Below, in pieces: positions 37,428 through 48,840 of a stretch of 64,000 nucleotides of DNA (positions are counted from its first letter, which is position 1; each line of letters begins with the position of its first letter). Source of the stretch: Metallyticus violacea (lineage: Eukaryota > Arthropoda > Insecta > Mantodea > Metallyticidae); the NCBI GenBank assembly GCA_030762175.1, contig CM060840.1, positions 35,997,501-36,061,500 of the forward strand. The letters are read 5' to 3'. The translations under genes were made by a program, and so were the position numbers. A model generated the notes under the pieces. It saw only the letters and a list, made by a program, of their open reading frames with translations, had not been told where the DNA came from and did not search any database.

Positions 37428-37746
37428 AACTTCTTTCGCTTCCCAGGCTTTTCAGACGGTGGCCAACTCGGGAATGGGTTTGCAGTCGCATCTTGGATGA
37501 AATTTCCACAGCGATAAAAAGTCACGGCAATGGTCTCAGTCCATCAATTGGAAATCTAGCCCGTGTTGTTGGGAGAGGCGTCGTTGCAGAAGATATTGAT
37601 GGCCTGCGAGGTCGTAGAGGTGGAACCCTTCGTCGAGGAGAACTAAGTGAAAAATCAAGCTTTTTACCCCTCCCATTGCCCACGGCCCGCTTTATCGGAA
37701 CTGGGGGATCTTTGTTCGAGGGTTCGAAGTGGCACAACTTGAAAGG
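37428..37746 (+). CDS. candidate exon, arginine/glycine-rich product
   Basis: A canonical acceptor, CTTTTTCCTTTTTCAG, ends at 37427. From there one plus-strand frame is open for about 106 codons to a TAG at 37748, while both other frames are closed early. GTAGGT at 37747 after AAAGG is a possible donor. The product begins LLSLPRLFRRWPTREW, passes through LDEISTAIKSHGNG and has a basic GLRGRRGGTLRRGEL middle. I do not recognise a family. GC-rich sequence makes open frames likelier, so the splice-like context matters most. It could alternatively be a terminal exon using the TAG or a non-coding RNA exon. Confidence 0.35.
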
Positions 37747-37750
37747 GTAG

Positions 37751-38599
37751 GTGTGTTATTCTCATTTTACGTTCGTGTCAAACAACTAGGTCACATATTC
37801 AAGTGTCGTTCTTCAGAAAATGAACAAGTCTTCTCTGCTAAAAACATTCCCTTTACAATGCCAGAGTCAGTTTCGTTCAATTCATTTCACACAGAGTTGG
37901 TTACTTAACTTCAGGAAATGACGAAGAAATAAAGAGTGAGCGGAATGTTTCTGACAGAAACTGGTGGAAATTATCAACTTTTTGATTTTCATCACTTTCA
38001 CCCCATGTGTACCATTGAACTCGCACATTCCCCTTGGTCAATATTAAAGACATTTCTCTATATAACAGAAATAAACATATTTTTAATTTTATTGCATTTT
38101 CTCAGTCGCCCAGAAGCGTTTTCATTAGTATCTATCTATTAATACACTTACTTAAGAACTAGTGCAAATAGAGTCACAGACAGTATGAAGGCCATCTATC
38201 AGTAAATTATAATAGCATAACGTTTACAGCTAGCGTATTCTATCCGGCAAGTAAAATGATTATTACTTCAGATTTCAATTCTCCAACTATTGAATTAATT
38301 ACATAATACGTTTAGCAAGTCTACATTGAAATTTCAAGGTATTTCAATTCTGAAAAATGTTCATATATATTAAGAATTCTCATGTATTGATACACGACCT
38401 TTTTTATTATAAATATTAGGAATATTTAAGTTCCTTTGTGCGATTAATTGTTTGTTACTTACGCAATAATCGTTTTTCTTTACCTTCATTGCAATTATTT
38501 TAAAACATTTATTTACATTATAATTATTGTTTACTATAAATTAATTGCGCGTTTTGATACATTTTTTAAACAAGTTATGCACCTGGCGAACTATTTATT
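37751..38599. other. non-coding stretch
   Basis: Nothing recognised; AT-driven frames only. Confidence 0.4.
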
Positions 38600-38805
38600 T
38601 TGGTATTCTAGGGATAATGCGCTCTCTTCTTGGCCAGAGATTCGCGGTTCAAACCCGGCTGAAGTCGATAGACTAATTCCGGAGGTAAAAATATCTCCAG
38701 CGCAAGTTTTTGGCAGAAAATTTAAGCCATGTCGTAGATTTACCTGAAAAAAAAGTCCTTGGACAAAATTACAGGCTATTTCACGTCCAAGTAATACTTT
38801 AGCAA
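38600..38805 (+). mobile_element. SINE family B relative, old copy
   Basis: A tRNA-like head (TTGGTATTCTAGGGATAATG in the A-box region and B box GGTTCAAACCC at 38646-38656) leads into a shortened body. The end of the body (AAGCCATGTCGTAGATTTAC, then ACAAAATTACAGGCTATTTC, then ACGTCCAAGTAA) aligns with family B. It keeps both internal promoter boxes but is strongly diverged, so it is an older or sister subfamily. Confidence 0.7.
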
Positions 38806-40242
38806 TACACTAGATGGAGTTTGAGGCAACGAGAACAGGCTTAATCCGTGCAAATAGATAAGAAAATGCCTTATATGAAGTTTTTTAAGTGTTGGGAAAG
38901 TGAACAATTTCTTCTAAATTAATTAAACGACAATCCCCATTTGTATGTAGATAATTAAATTCTTAAACTGGAGGCTAAGGAAAATGCGATCAGTAATTTT
39001 TATTATGTTGCAAGTTCATATATCCCTGAAATCTTATGAAAAAATCGAAATAAGACAATATAATAAAAAATAAATTTCTAAAAAATAAGAATACCTTGTT
39101 ATTTAATTCTTGTCAAAATTTAAAAGTTAAGCACTTGCTAATTTAGTTTCGGTTACCAATGTATAATATTTTAAAAACATTTAAAGACTAAAATGGAGTA
39201 GAAGAAAGGAAGATGCTAAATTAAATAAATAGCCCTTCCCGCTGCCACGTTTATGTTTATTGAAAATATTGTTATAGTTTCAACTTCTTACAATCTCGAA
39301 TCGTCCTTGAACAAGGGCGTTGTAATTTACTCGTAACTTGTTCTGAAATATCGCCTTTTTATTTGCTCACTGGCATTAAATATATTATGAAAAATTTTAT
39401 TAATACTATAGTATTAATACAATTTATTAACCTTTGCCACATATTCAATAGCACTATAAAAAGTTTAAAGTCAATGTTAAAGATCAAAAGTCCCTGCTTC
39501 TATTCTTAAACATTATGCAAACTGCCGTGATGAACAATAAACAAATAGGAATACAAGGATAAGAATTAAATGGAATAAATTGTAAACAAACAGCAGGAAA
39601 TAAAGCACAGTAAGGACAAACAAATAATGCTGCATAAGCTAAAATAAGAGAACTTGCATGAAACGACAAGAGAAGGCAATGTCAGGAAACTTTAGCGTAG
39701 ATAAAATAAGACATAAAGCACCATTTTAAAGGAACGGGAGAAGCTAACATGGACTGCTAAGTATGGCTGGAATAAGTGAATTTAGACAAGCATAAGCCAA
39801 AGACAATGAATAAATTTTATAAATTAAAACACTAGAGAAAATAAAAATTAATCAATATATAACGGACAAAAATAAACAAATAAATAAAATAAACAAACAG
39901 AAAGCTCCAGAGCAGACAACTGAAAGTTTATTTGAAATGTAATTTACTCAAATAAGTAAAGCATGTATAGAAAAGTTAGGCTAAAGTAAAAAGAAATACA
40001 CAAATAAATAAACTAAATTAATAGGACAAGATTGGCATAAACTCAGGAAACTTAAATAAATACAATTCTATATCTGACTATTCATTACAAATAAAAGATA
40101 TACTATGTAAATATACTTTAATCCCACTTTTAAATAAAACATAACTGAAACACAAATAATTTACCTTCTCTGCTATTCTTACTCGATTTGAACATTAAAA
40201 CTTTATCGAAATTGTGTTAGTTGATATACTGCGCTTTTTAAA
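38806..40242. other. AT-rich non-coding stretch
   Basis: No gene. 39840-40050 is rich in AAATAAAC-type short repeats without clean periodicity. Confidence 0.4.
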
Positions 40243-40490
40243 AATGGTATATAATGCTCGCTTTTATTGTTTAGGCATCATACTGGTGATACATGAGATG
40301 AAATGATGAATTGAAAAATATTTTATTTAAAGAAAGGAAGCGTTTCAGGTCTAAGTTTAGCTTGACATTTAAGAGGATTGAGGAAAATCTTAAAATAAAC
40401 ACACACGCACCTCTCTCAGTAGGGGAAGGTCCATGGCGGTAATCGAATCTCAGACCTCCCGCTCATAAGTCCATACCAGTGACTTAGTGA
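40243..40490 (-). mobile_element. SINE family A, diverged copy
   Basis: Minus-strand copy: 3' block complement of AATGCTCGCTTTTATTG, middle block GGTCTAAGTTTAGC, and head with GGAGGTCTGAGATTCGATTA as the B-box region. The tRNA head is degraded at its 5' side. A CA-rich insertion near 40395-40410 interrupts the body. Confidence 0.8.
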
Positions 40491-42176
40491 TTTGTCAGAT
40501 ATGAATTTGCCACTGACTACACATATAAGTGACCTTCTTAAGGAGTCAGAAAAAAAAGGTCATTCGTGTGGATTGTTCATCGCGACAGCTTAAATAAATA
40601 AAATCATGAGCATGGTATATTAATAGTGCATAAAGGCGATGAAAGTGTTTATTAATATTCCATTTGAATTCATGAATTTATATAAAGCGATAATGTAAAA
40701 ATAAATGAACTTGCTTGGTTGTTAAGTAGCCAAGAACACCGTATAAAGAGCATCAATCATCAATCGATAATCGATATATTTATCACTAGTTAGAGTAACG
40801 AAGTTATATCTATCGATCATTCCATATGTAAAAGATGTAAGACGATATTAGTTATGAGCTGAACACACACCATTCTGTTATAAAGCGTTAAGCAATGAAA
40901 GCAATCTACCTAACAACAATGTAATGAGATTCACTTCACAATTTTCTCGAAAGTGGAAAAAGTTTACGGTGTATAGTAAGCGCAGTGGTCTGCTCCATTG
41001 GGATCTTGGGGTAGGGTGACATGTCGCTGCTAAAAAAAGGAGAAGAAAAAGTAGAAAACATTTTAAAAGAGACGTGGACAGTGTTCGGAAAGTGGAAGCC
41101 TTTGTGCGCGGACCCAGAGAAGTAGAAAAGGGAACTGAAACCCTACTGGCCCACAATGCGTCTTAACGCAGCGGTAAAGCAATCGTGTGTGTCGTTTGTT
41201 GTTGGGCTAATATGTACCATCTGGACAAAGGATTATTGTTTTTACAATACAAAAGATTTTTGAAAATATTTAGAACTCTAGTCAGTTTTCTCGTAGTATT
41301 TATGAAGCATACATATAAAGTTCATATTTGTATAAAACGTTATAAAGTAAAACATTTACTTCTGCTTCTTCCAAAGATTGGAATGGAAATATATATCCCG
41401 ATAAGGTATTACCATTTTCAAAATGTGGTCATTAGTAGACTGCAATTGACGATTAATGTCAATAATAATGATCGGAAACATTAAGTATCATTTTAATGTG
41501 GTAATTTGTGTTTATCATATATTTTCTATTACACATTTCCACCACTTTTTGTCCTTTTAACCAACGCAGAAGGTTGACATTCTTTCAGTAGAAAGCATCT
41601 CCGGTGATTTCGCCCGTTAATGAGCATGCGCACTGCTATGTACCTATATTGTAAATGTGAACATTTCTTAACGACAGCAAATTGCCAAGGGATGTGGAGC
41701 CGAAAATAATATAATTACAAACATTGAAACTATTTTGTTATTTATATACAAATAAGATTTTCAGAGAATAACAAAGTGGCTTCCCGTCTGCAAAATCAAT
41801 TTTTGATTGCGTAGCAAAATGCTGTCTCTGTATTAGTGAAAGAAGAAAATGTCAGGCTATGAGGAAAAACACATTATTTGCTTAAGAATTCGCAAGACAC
41901 CGGAACAAATTTATTTATTTATTTATTCATATGTACTTGCTCTTCAAATTTTCGTTACAAAGCTCGTAGCTTATTTTCTTGGAATAAGCTAATCAAAAGC
42001 TATAAAATTTTAATTACTATGTAAAACTCGTTTTAAGGGAAAACACTATCTTTTACACTCTATGTATTATAAAGACAATTTTAAGGATCCAATTAAACAG
42101 AAAATCAAATGAAATAACCTTTATTAATGGCAAATGTAGCACTCTGTTTGAAAGTTTTATATTGTCATAAAGGAAA
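40491..42176. other. non-coding stretch
   Basis: A GC-richer patch at 40960-41170 has a minus-strand frame of 92 codons with a Leu-rich middle but no known domain. A (TTTA)5 tract lies near 41911-41930. No repeat assigned. Confidence 0.35.
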
Positions 42177-42480
42177 CACAGAGCGACCCAATGAATTAAG
42201 AACCAACTTGCGTGTTTTGCCTATAGGCCCGAGCGTTGTTTGTTGCAGACTGCGAGCATCGAGGAGTGGGGCTGATACAACTATACGATAGTGACTTTAA
42301 CTGCTTTAAAACGTTTTACTTACCAATTTTATAGGCCCCTCAGTTACTAGACTTAACCCCTTGTGACTTGTATCTCTGGAATAAATTTTAAAAATGCAAG
42401 ACAATTCCAGATATCCAGGAAGAGCTGAAACAAAATATCCTTCCTTTGTAAGGTTTAAAAATTGGCCCACTGTTTGAAAA
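42177..42480 (+). mobile_element. long-TIR mariner-like element, left-end copy
   Basis: The first 150 bases match the left terminal repeat of the element at 3803-4367 (CACAGAGCGACCCAATGAA, then GAACCAACTTGCG and TTACTTACCAATTTTATA). From 42335 the transposase C-terminus is readable on the plus strand: LLDLTPCDLYLWNKF, then IPDIQEELKQNI, then FENAVV. The aspartate in the LDLTPCD block is in the position of the third catalytic residue of mariner-type enzymes. The right end is missing. This copy keeps coding sequence adjoining the terminal repeat, supporting mariner-like ancestry for both copies. Confidence 0.78.
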
Positions 42481-44757
42481 TGCAGTGGTTTAATATTTGA
42501 GTTTATTCAGAGAATAATAAAGATAGTAAAATAAATACATGTGATCAGCAGTTTAGAGTTGCGAAAGTTAAATGAATGGGTAAGAAATGCTATGGTGGTT
42601 TTGCATGGAGTTTGAAGAGAATGTTCTAGAATTTTAATTATGAGTTTATTATTAGGTATTTTTTTAACTTTAATTCCAAAACATATTTTCAAAGGGGAGC
42701 AATTTATATATTTATTATTATTGTTGTTATTGTTGAGCTAAAATTTAAATTTCTTTTTGTATAAATTATATTATGTACAGAACCAATCAAGAAATGTATT
42801 TACTTCAAAATATTTTTGATTGATATCATAAGATAAATGAAATAAAAAGCAAAGCCCATCCCTCTAATTCAGCATATGTATCGTCATTTCAACTCTAAAT
42901 ATATCCTAAAACATGTCTAAAGGAAAACAAAACAGTAATTCTGCGCACTGACTTAGTACCTTTAACCGAACTATGAAATATTAATAAAAAATTCACATAC
43001 TTTCCCTGAAAAAGAAAATATATTTTGTATTGTTCCAGTGTTTTACACCTAATTAAAATATGAATTTCTGGATTTATATTATAGGTTTCAAACATGTTCA
43101 TAATTAACAATTCATAAGTGACGTCATGCCATCCATTTGTTTGGGCTTTACCCCAACAAACTACCGGGCTGAAGGCAGCCGAGGCATTGTAAGGTTAGTA
43201 TCAGGCAAAGCGGAATACCAATAACTTTTCTTGTAGCAGAAACAGTTTAAAGGATAGTATGTAAATAAAATCAGTGAACATGTTCTTTACGAAAACCATA
43301 ACATTGTATTTTAACCAATCAAGAGCTTTTTCGTAATTTTTCAATACGGCATAAAAAGAAATAAAGTGGACAATGTTTTTGTAGTATAAATAGAAATATT
43401 GTAATATTATTTTTATATAAACGTTTGTTGAAAGCACAACTTCAATATATTTCTTGGGTTGAAGACTACACACATGAAGAAGAAAAATAAGAACTTTTCG
43501 ATGTGTTTCAAGTTTAGCACAGCAAGTAGGATCTCTACTCTGTTATGAAACAACCGTTCGTCTTTCCTTTCATGGTTACCTACCTTTCAAAGAGCTTATT
43601 ACTGTATCATACATCTGTTCACTGGCAACTAATTTTCGTGGTTGTTTACCGGAACCCCAACCATTCATGTGGTCTAAGGGCAGGTGAGCGAATAGGATTT
43701 TCGGTAGAGGGATCACCACCCTCTCTTATTACCCCAAACAACCAGTAATGTAATAAATCGTAATTGCTAGCTCCGATGGGGGTAGTTGGCAGAACTTTGT
43801 CAATATTTCGACATGGTGTAAAACAGATGTTGTATCACGGATATTTTACACTGTTTCTCTAACAAATTCAAGATTCACTTTAAGAAGGAAACTTCTCAGT
43901 AAAAGAAAAGTGTTACAGGGGATAGTGTTTAATCTTCCAACTGTACACTTTCGGATATGCTTTTTAACTTCATATCCTTTAATGTTCAGATGCTTTATTT
44001 TTTACGGAATTACAGTTTTTAATAAAGTTGCACAGAATGATCAAAAGTAAAGCATGATTTGCTACATAAACGTCTTTTAACATTTTAAATGTATATTTAG
44101 TTTTATATTCCTTAATTTTATTTCTGATTCTACATCAGAGGACATTATTCTATAATAACAATAATACAGATTATCTTGAAGCTTTGTGTTGTGCAATATT
44201 GATAATCTTTATCATTCTTGGAGTGCTACTAAAACGGTTTTTCTTTTACAAACTAGAATATTGGCCAAATAAAATTTTTAAACTATAAATTAGATTTAAA
44301 AAATACAAATATTCAGCATTTTACGTATGTTTTACAATTTTGTGAATTACTTCATGCGGACCTCTAAATGAATATCTGAAGATTCAGGTAAAATTGGTGA
44401 TGAATACGTGAAAAGTAACAGCATAAATATATTAGAACTTTGAATTTTCTTGCACTAATGCCCTACCTACAAGGAATAACACGTTTCTAAAAAGTATAAC
44501 CTTCCCTTTAAGACTAAATGAAAAATGAAATTCTCGTTTTTAGAATTGTAGGTTGGCTTTTCTCAGTTCTATCCATGAGTTTTGTTATTTCAATAATGTG
44601 CAATGCTTTAAAAAAAAAATCTCTTCTCATTTAAATGACTTGAAATGATCATTTACTTTATTCCTCTTTACCTTCATTAAAACTGCTTTAATAAATGAAG
44701 CTCTTTGTTAAATAATATTCCAAATTTGATCACTTCCCAAAGTTCCTAATTTGAAAA

Positions 44758-44758
<1 letters not shown>
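42481..44758. other. AT-rich non-coding stretch
   Basis: No gene or repeat that I can assign. A GC-richer patch at 43620-43820 was examined without result. Confidence 0.4.

Positions 44759-44786
<28 letters not shown>
44759..44786. repeat. (AAT)9 microsatellite
   Basis: A short uninterrupted run of AAT units. Confidence 0.9.
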
Positions 44787-44788
<2 letters not shown>

Positions 44789-46009
44789 TAAAGTAATTCA
44801 CCTTAGAGGAATTATTTTTTGCGTGCATTTTATTAGTAGTCGCCCACTTTCCTAAATTACACTCATTAGGTACTACTTACTACACAAATGCACACCTAGC
44901 CAATATGTATTGTTCTTGTTTTAATAGTATGCAAGTTCTTATTACTTTGTGTCAATCAAATTAACCTGATAGCAAGGGCTTTATTAGTCATACCTGGCAC
45001 AAAACATATTAATAAAAAAACGATTTCTAAATTATGTGCAATAATCACATTTAATATGAAAGCAGTCATAAAAGATACATATTCTAAAGATAAACAAAGC
45101 CTTAATAATTTTTGTTGACTGTACACTTTACCTGCCTATGGTAGAACGGTAAAACTATGTAATGTATATTTCAAACTAATGGGAAAATATTTAATATTTT
45201 AGATTTTCAGTTAAACGAGTTAAAATACGCCTTCTTTATATTCCCATAAATTTTGAGCAGCCCAGTCCTAAATCAAGATCAGTTGTAAAGGTTTCATTAA
45301 ATATTTGCGAAATTTTATTAATTGGTTTAATTGTGTTTTTGTCAAAGATACAAAACTTGACACATTCATCGTATGTTCAGCCAATATATATTTATCTAAA
45401 ATACAAAACATTCAAAAGTATATGTTAGTAACTTTTCAAAATATTTTGGACAAAACTGAACAACTTTCAAGAATGAATATTATGTTCCTATTAACGGCAC
45501 ACGAAAACCTTTCAGATATAGTTGAGAATAAATTTTGAGTCAATGACCCCATGGCTACGAATCACAAACAGTTTGCACTCAAGAGCTTAGGCTGGGCAGA
45601 AAAACTAGTCACGTTCGTGCCGCCATATATTGGTCATCTAGCCAGTATTAGCTCAGAGTTAACTACAGATAGAATGCATTTTCATGTTTTTCAGTTGCGA
45701 ACTCTGTCCAACAGTTAGACTTTCTTTTGATAGGATAAAATAGTTCAGAAAACAAAACTTCAAAATACAAATATGAAAAATCAAGGAAACTAACCACAAA
45801 AATTAACTATTGGTACCAATTAGCTCACCACTTACGTTCTTGGAAGTTTCAAGCACTCATTACCTCACAAAATGATGTTCTCTTGATATGGGCTACTTCG
45901 AAAGTTCCGATTGATTTTTGGTGCCAGAATCTTAAGCATTCAAAATAAAGAATTGAATTAATGATACGTTTAAAGCTCTTACACTGTTAAATATATAGAG
46001 TAATAGAAG
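44787..46009. other. AT-rich non-coding stretch
   Basis: Nothing recognised. Confidence 0.4.
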
Positions 46010-47060
46010 ATAAACGGAGAATATTTATATTAAACCCAAATATAAAAGAAGAGAAAATCAGAATATGTCATCGCTATTGTCGAACATGTCTTCTAAACAC
46101 AGCATATAAAATACATTTAAAATAAATAGTAAAAGATTAAAACCAATATTATAAATGATACTGAAACGACAAACAGTTTTTAAGTGGATCCTGTATTGAC
46201 AACTTGTGTACCTTATAACAGACGATAAAGAAACATACAGAGCTCAAAAGAGAGAAACGCAGTATAGATTACTTATAATCTATAACAATATAATTTTTGA
46301 TAGAGTAGAAAGACATACATTATGGAAATTTATGAACAAAAGACATTCCACTCCACTTAATTGAATTAATAAGAAATATGTAAAAAATCCAATTATATAG
46401 AAACTCTAAAATATATATTTATATAAATGAAATTGTAAGCAAATGAATAATTAACATCACATTTCCCTAGAAATTTTCATATAAAAGTGTTTGTTCGGTA
46501 CATATGATTTGCTGACGATAAAATTATTATTTCTAGCTCGGAGAATAATGTACAGGAACCAATACATGAAGTGAATAAAATGGCACCAAAATAAAATATA
46601 AATAATATCCAGGAATAAAAGTAAAGTTTAAAGAGAAAGAAAGCAGGAGGCATGAAATTGTAATATAAGGTAAGAATATAGAACAAGAGGAGGAATTAGC
46701 AGAGCATACAAAAACAGAAGAGACGAAACAGAAAATATAAATGTTTAACTATATGAATGGTATTATGAGAACATTTTATTAACCTTTTATGAAGTGATGT
46801 CGGTGCCGAAAATATTATACGGTAGTTAAATTGGGATCATGAAAAACAAATAATAAACATACATTAAAAGTAAATGAGATAAATTTTCTAAGCGCAATTG
46901 CAGAATTCGTAAAAAAATGAAGAAATACGAGGTGAAGTAGAAACATAGAATATGAATGTAAAAGTTATAAAAAAAAATAAAATGAAGTGGATTACTCAAA
47001 GTACAGAAGATAAATGCAGAAAGACTACCGCAGAATTTAAAAATCATAAACCAAAAGAAA
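46010..47060 (+). pseudogene. LINE (non-LTR) reverse-transcriptase fossil
   Basis: No long open frame survives, but following frame changes on the plus strand gives successive reverse-transcriptase blocks in the right order. CLLNTAYKI is at 46087-46113, FDRVERHTLWKFM starts at 46296, and a YVKNPII and NEIVSK region lies near 46370-46440. The catalytic FADD box is in FADDKIIISSSENN, starting at 46508, followed by ISRNKSKV and HEIVI.GK. The thumb/C-terminal TFYEVMSVPKILYGS block is near 46782, and a scrap ending around QNLKI lies near 47040. The 5' region and endonuclease are absent, consistent with 5' truncation. I cannot assign the clade. Minus-strand frames at 46477 and 46826 are shadows. 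Confidence 0.8.
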
Positions 47061-47809
47061 CTAGAAATATAAGAGACTCATAAAACGATAGCATAAACAA
47101 GATATGCAAATTGATACAGATAGCAATGTCTAAAACACGAAGGAAGAAGATAAAGACGTTTAATGTTAATAGTTTTGAGCTTTAAAGGCTGCATTCCCCG
47201 GCTACGGGAAGTTTGTGGTGTTATGAATGACCGATGCCAGTTATGAAGAGGTGTTGCAAGGAAACGTATCTCAATGAGATAGCAATAATAAATAGATTAT
47301 AATTCTTGTTTACAGAACGCTACGCGTGATACAATAAGACTATTATTTATTTTTAATAAAATCAATACACGAGGTTGACTACCAGAGCAAACAAACCTTG
47401 AGAATTATCCAATACCATTCTCGTAGAAAACAGACACTGTTTTGCTAAACTCCATATAGCTATTAAATAAACGAAATTAGTTCAGCGAGAGTATCAAAAA
47501 TGGTCATTGTAAAAAGGCAGTCGTTGTTATGCAGTTTATTCCGTTGGCAAACAGATAAAAAAATGAACAAAGATGCTACAACCACAATTCATTACATAAG
47601 TTCTAAAGAAGTTTCTTTAAAAATATGTCAAGCATTGTGGAAACTGTTAAATAAACGCAAAAACACAAATGTTCATTAAGGTACTTCAGAGAAATAAATA
47701 ATTATCTCTCATAAAGGCGAGGATGCCGAAGTCGATTCACACAAAAGAAAGGAGGGAAAAAAAAGCGCGTTGTTTTTATCGGCAAACTTTTCTTATTCAT
47801 TTGAATTTA
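47061..47809. other. non-coding stretch
   Basis: Nothing recognised. The LINE 3' end may lie in the first part but no tail is visible. Confidence 0.35.
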
Positions 47810-48034
47810 TTATTTCCTTTTGTATGAAAGAATAGCGCTTCCACTTGTTGCATATAACAGCTGGGTATTCAACAACGTGCTAGTTCCAATATTACTAATT
47901 GGATGACACTCGCCAAGAAACTTTCTGACATCAATAATGTCTCTTCCAGGCCCCTCTATTTTCACCACCGATGGCTTCTCTGTGTTAAAGCTCCTATATC
48001 CTGATGAAATTCCAATACCCCAAAAGGAAAACAT
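47810..48034 (-). other. unassigned coding-looking frame
   Basis: A 74-codon minus-strand frame has codon-like third positions in an AT-rich setting. It reads YRSFNTEKPSVVKIEGPGRD, then IIDVRKFLGE, then NIGTSTLLNTQLLYATSGSA and ends in a basic KRK. A TAA lies directly before its ATG. I do not recognise the family. A small gene, an exon or a retroelement remnant are all possible. Confidence 0.28.
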
Positions 48035-48144
48035 TTAAGTGGATATAATTTAATCTTTTTGGTACATGAAAGGTCCTAAAGTAAGGATGACCAAGCAATG
48101 AATATGCCGAATCCCTTTATAATCGCTAATATACAGTGAGGTTA

Positions 48145-48439
48145 TGCGATTTATGGCATGAATGAATGGTGTTTAACGCCCGTTTTTACTATAGAGGTGG
48201 ACACTGGTGATGAATGAAATGAAATGATATATTGGGAAAGGATTTTATGGAAGGAATCGTTCCAGGCCTAAGTTTAGGGTACCTCCCCGGCATTTGCCAT
48301 TTATGAGGACTGAGCAAAACCTGGAAAAAACCTCAGTCAGGAAGGACGGTCCTGGCGGTATTCGAACCCAGACCTCCCGCTCACGAGTCCGAGACTTAAC
48401 GACCTCGGCCACCCGTGGCGGTGCGATTTATGGCAGGAA
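48145..48439 (-). mobile_element. SINE family A, intact copy with 16-18-bp target duplication
   Basis: Full-length minus-strand copy (48163-48421) flanked by TGCGATTTATGGCATGAA on the left (48145-48162) and TGCGATTTATGGCAGGAA on the right (48422-48439), one mismatch. The head reads CGCCACGGGTGGCCGAGGTC, then GTTAAG (A box). The B box is GGTTCGAATAC (complement at 48358-48368). The body carries CGTCCTTCCTGACTGAGG, then AATGGCAAATGCCGGGGAGG, and ends GGGCGTTAAACACC plus an ATTC-type tail. The head looks like a class II tRNA (Leu/Ser type, GGTGGCCGAG). This is the best reference copy for the family in the window. Confidence 0.95.
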
Positions 48440-48639
48440 CAGTGCGGCTGCATATACAGAAGCTAGACTCCAGGTCTATAACGCATGTGCAGATAGCAGA
48501 TTGTTTTTAGCTTGTACACAGTAACTTTTATTAACCTATAAGTATTTAGACAAAAAAGTTGAGTGCATCTATATTTCTATTGGTACATCGTCAATAGTAC
48601 GATCTATGAAAACAAATTCAAACATATTTAATTCATGAA

Positions 48640-48840
48640 AAACTACGCCTCCATCAGCGATGATGACTTCAGGCGCGAACATGTTTCTCTGCATCAGTAA
48701 CCTGGTGCTAAGTACGGTGATGTGTATTTTATTCCACTCTTTCTACCCGGCTTTCCAGAGATCGTCCACAGTTCGTGATATTCTGCTTCCAAAACCAATT
48801 TTAACAACCCAAATGCACTTAAATGCACTGGTGACGAATC
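48640..48840 (-). pseudogene. Tc1-like transposase C-terminal scrap
   Basis: The minus strand reads GSRISRTVDDLWKAG, a stop, KEWNKIHITVL, then RLL and EVIIADGG. This is the succession at the C-terminus of Tc1-type transposases (DDLW, EW..IP, SMPRR, AVIKARGG). The catalytic parts are absent. It is a third Tc1-type fossil, distinct from those at 12283 and 61545. Confidence 0.55.

Noticed and set aside
46477..47047. Minus-strand frames opposite the LINE fossil
   Set aside because: Shadows; the plus strand carries the RT blocks.
48294..48524. 76-codon plus-strand frame
   Set aside because: Read across the SINE family A copy and its target duplication.
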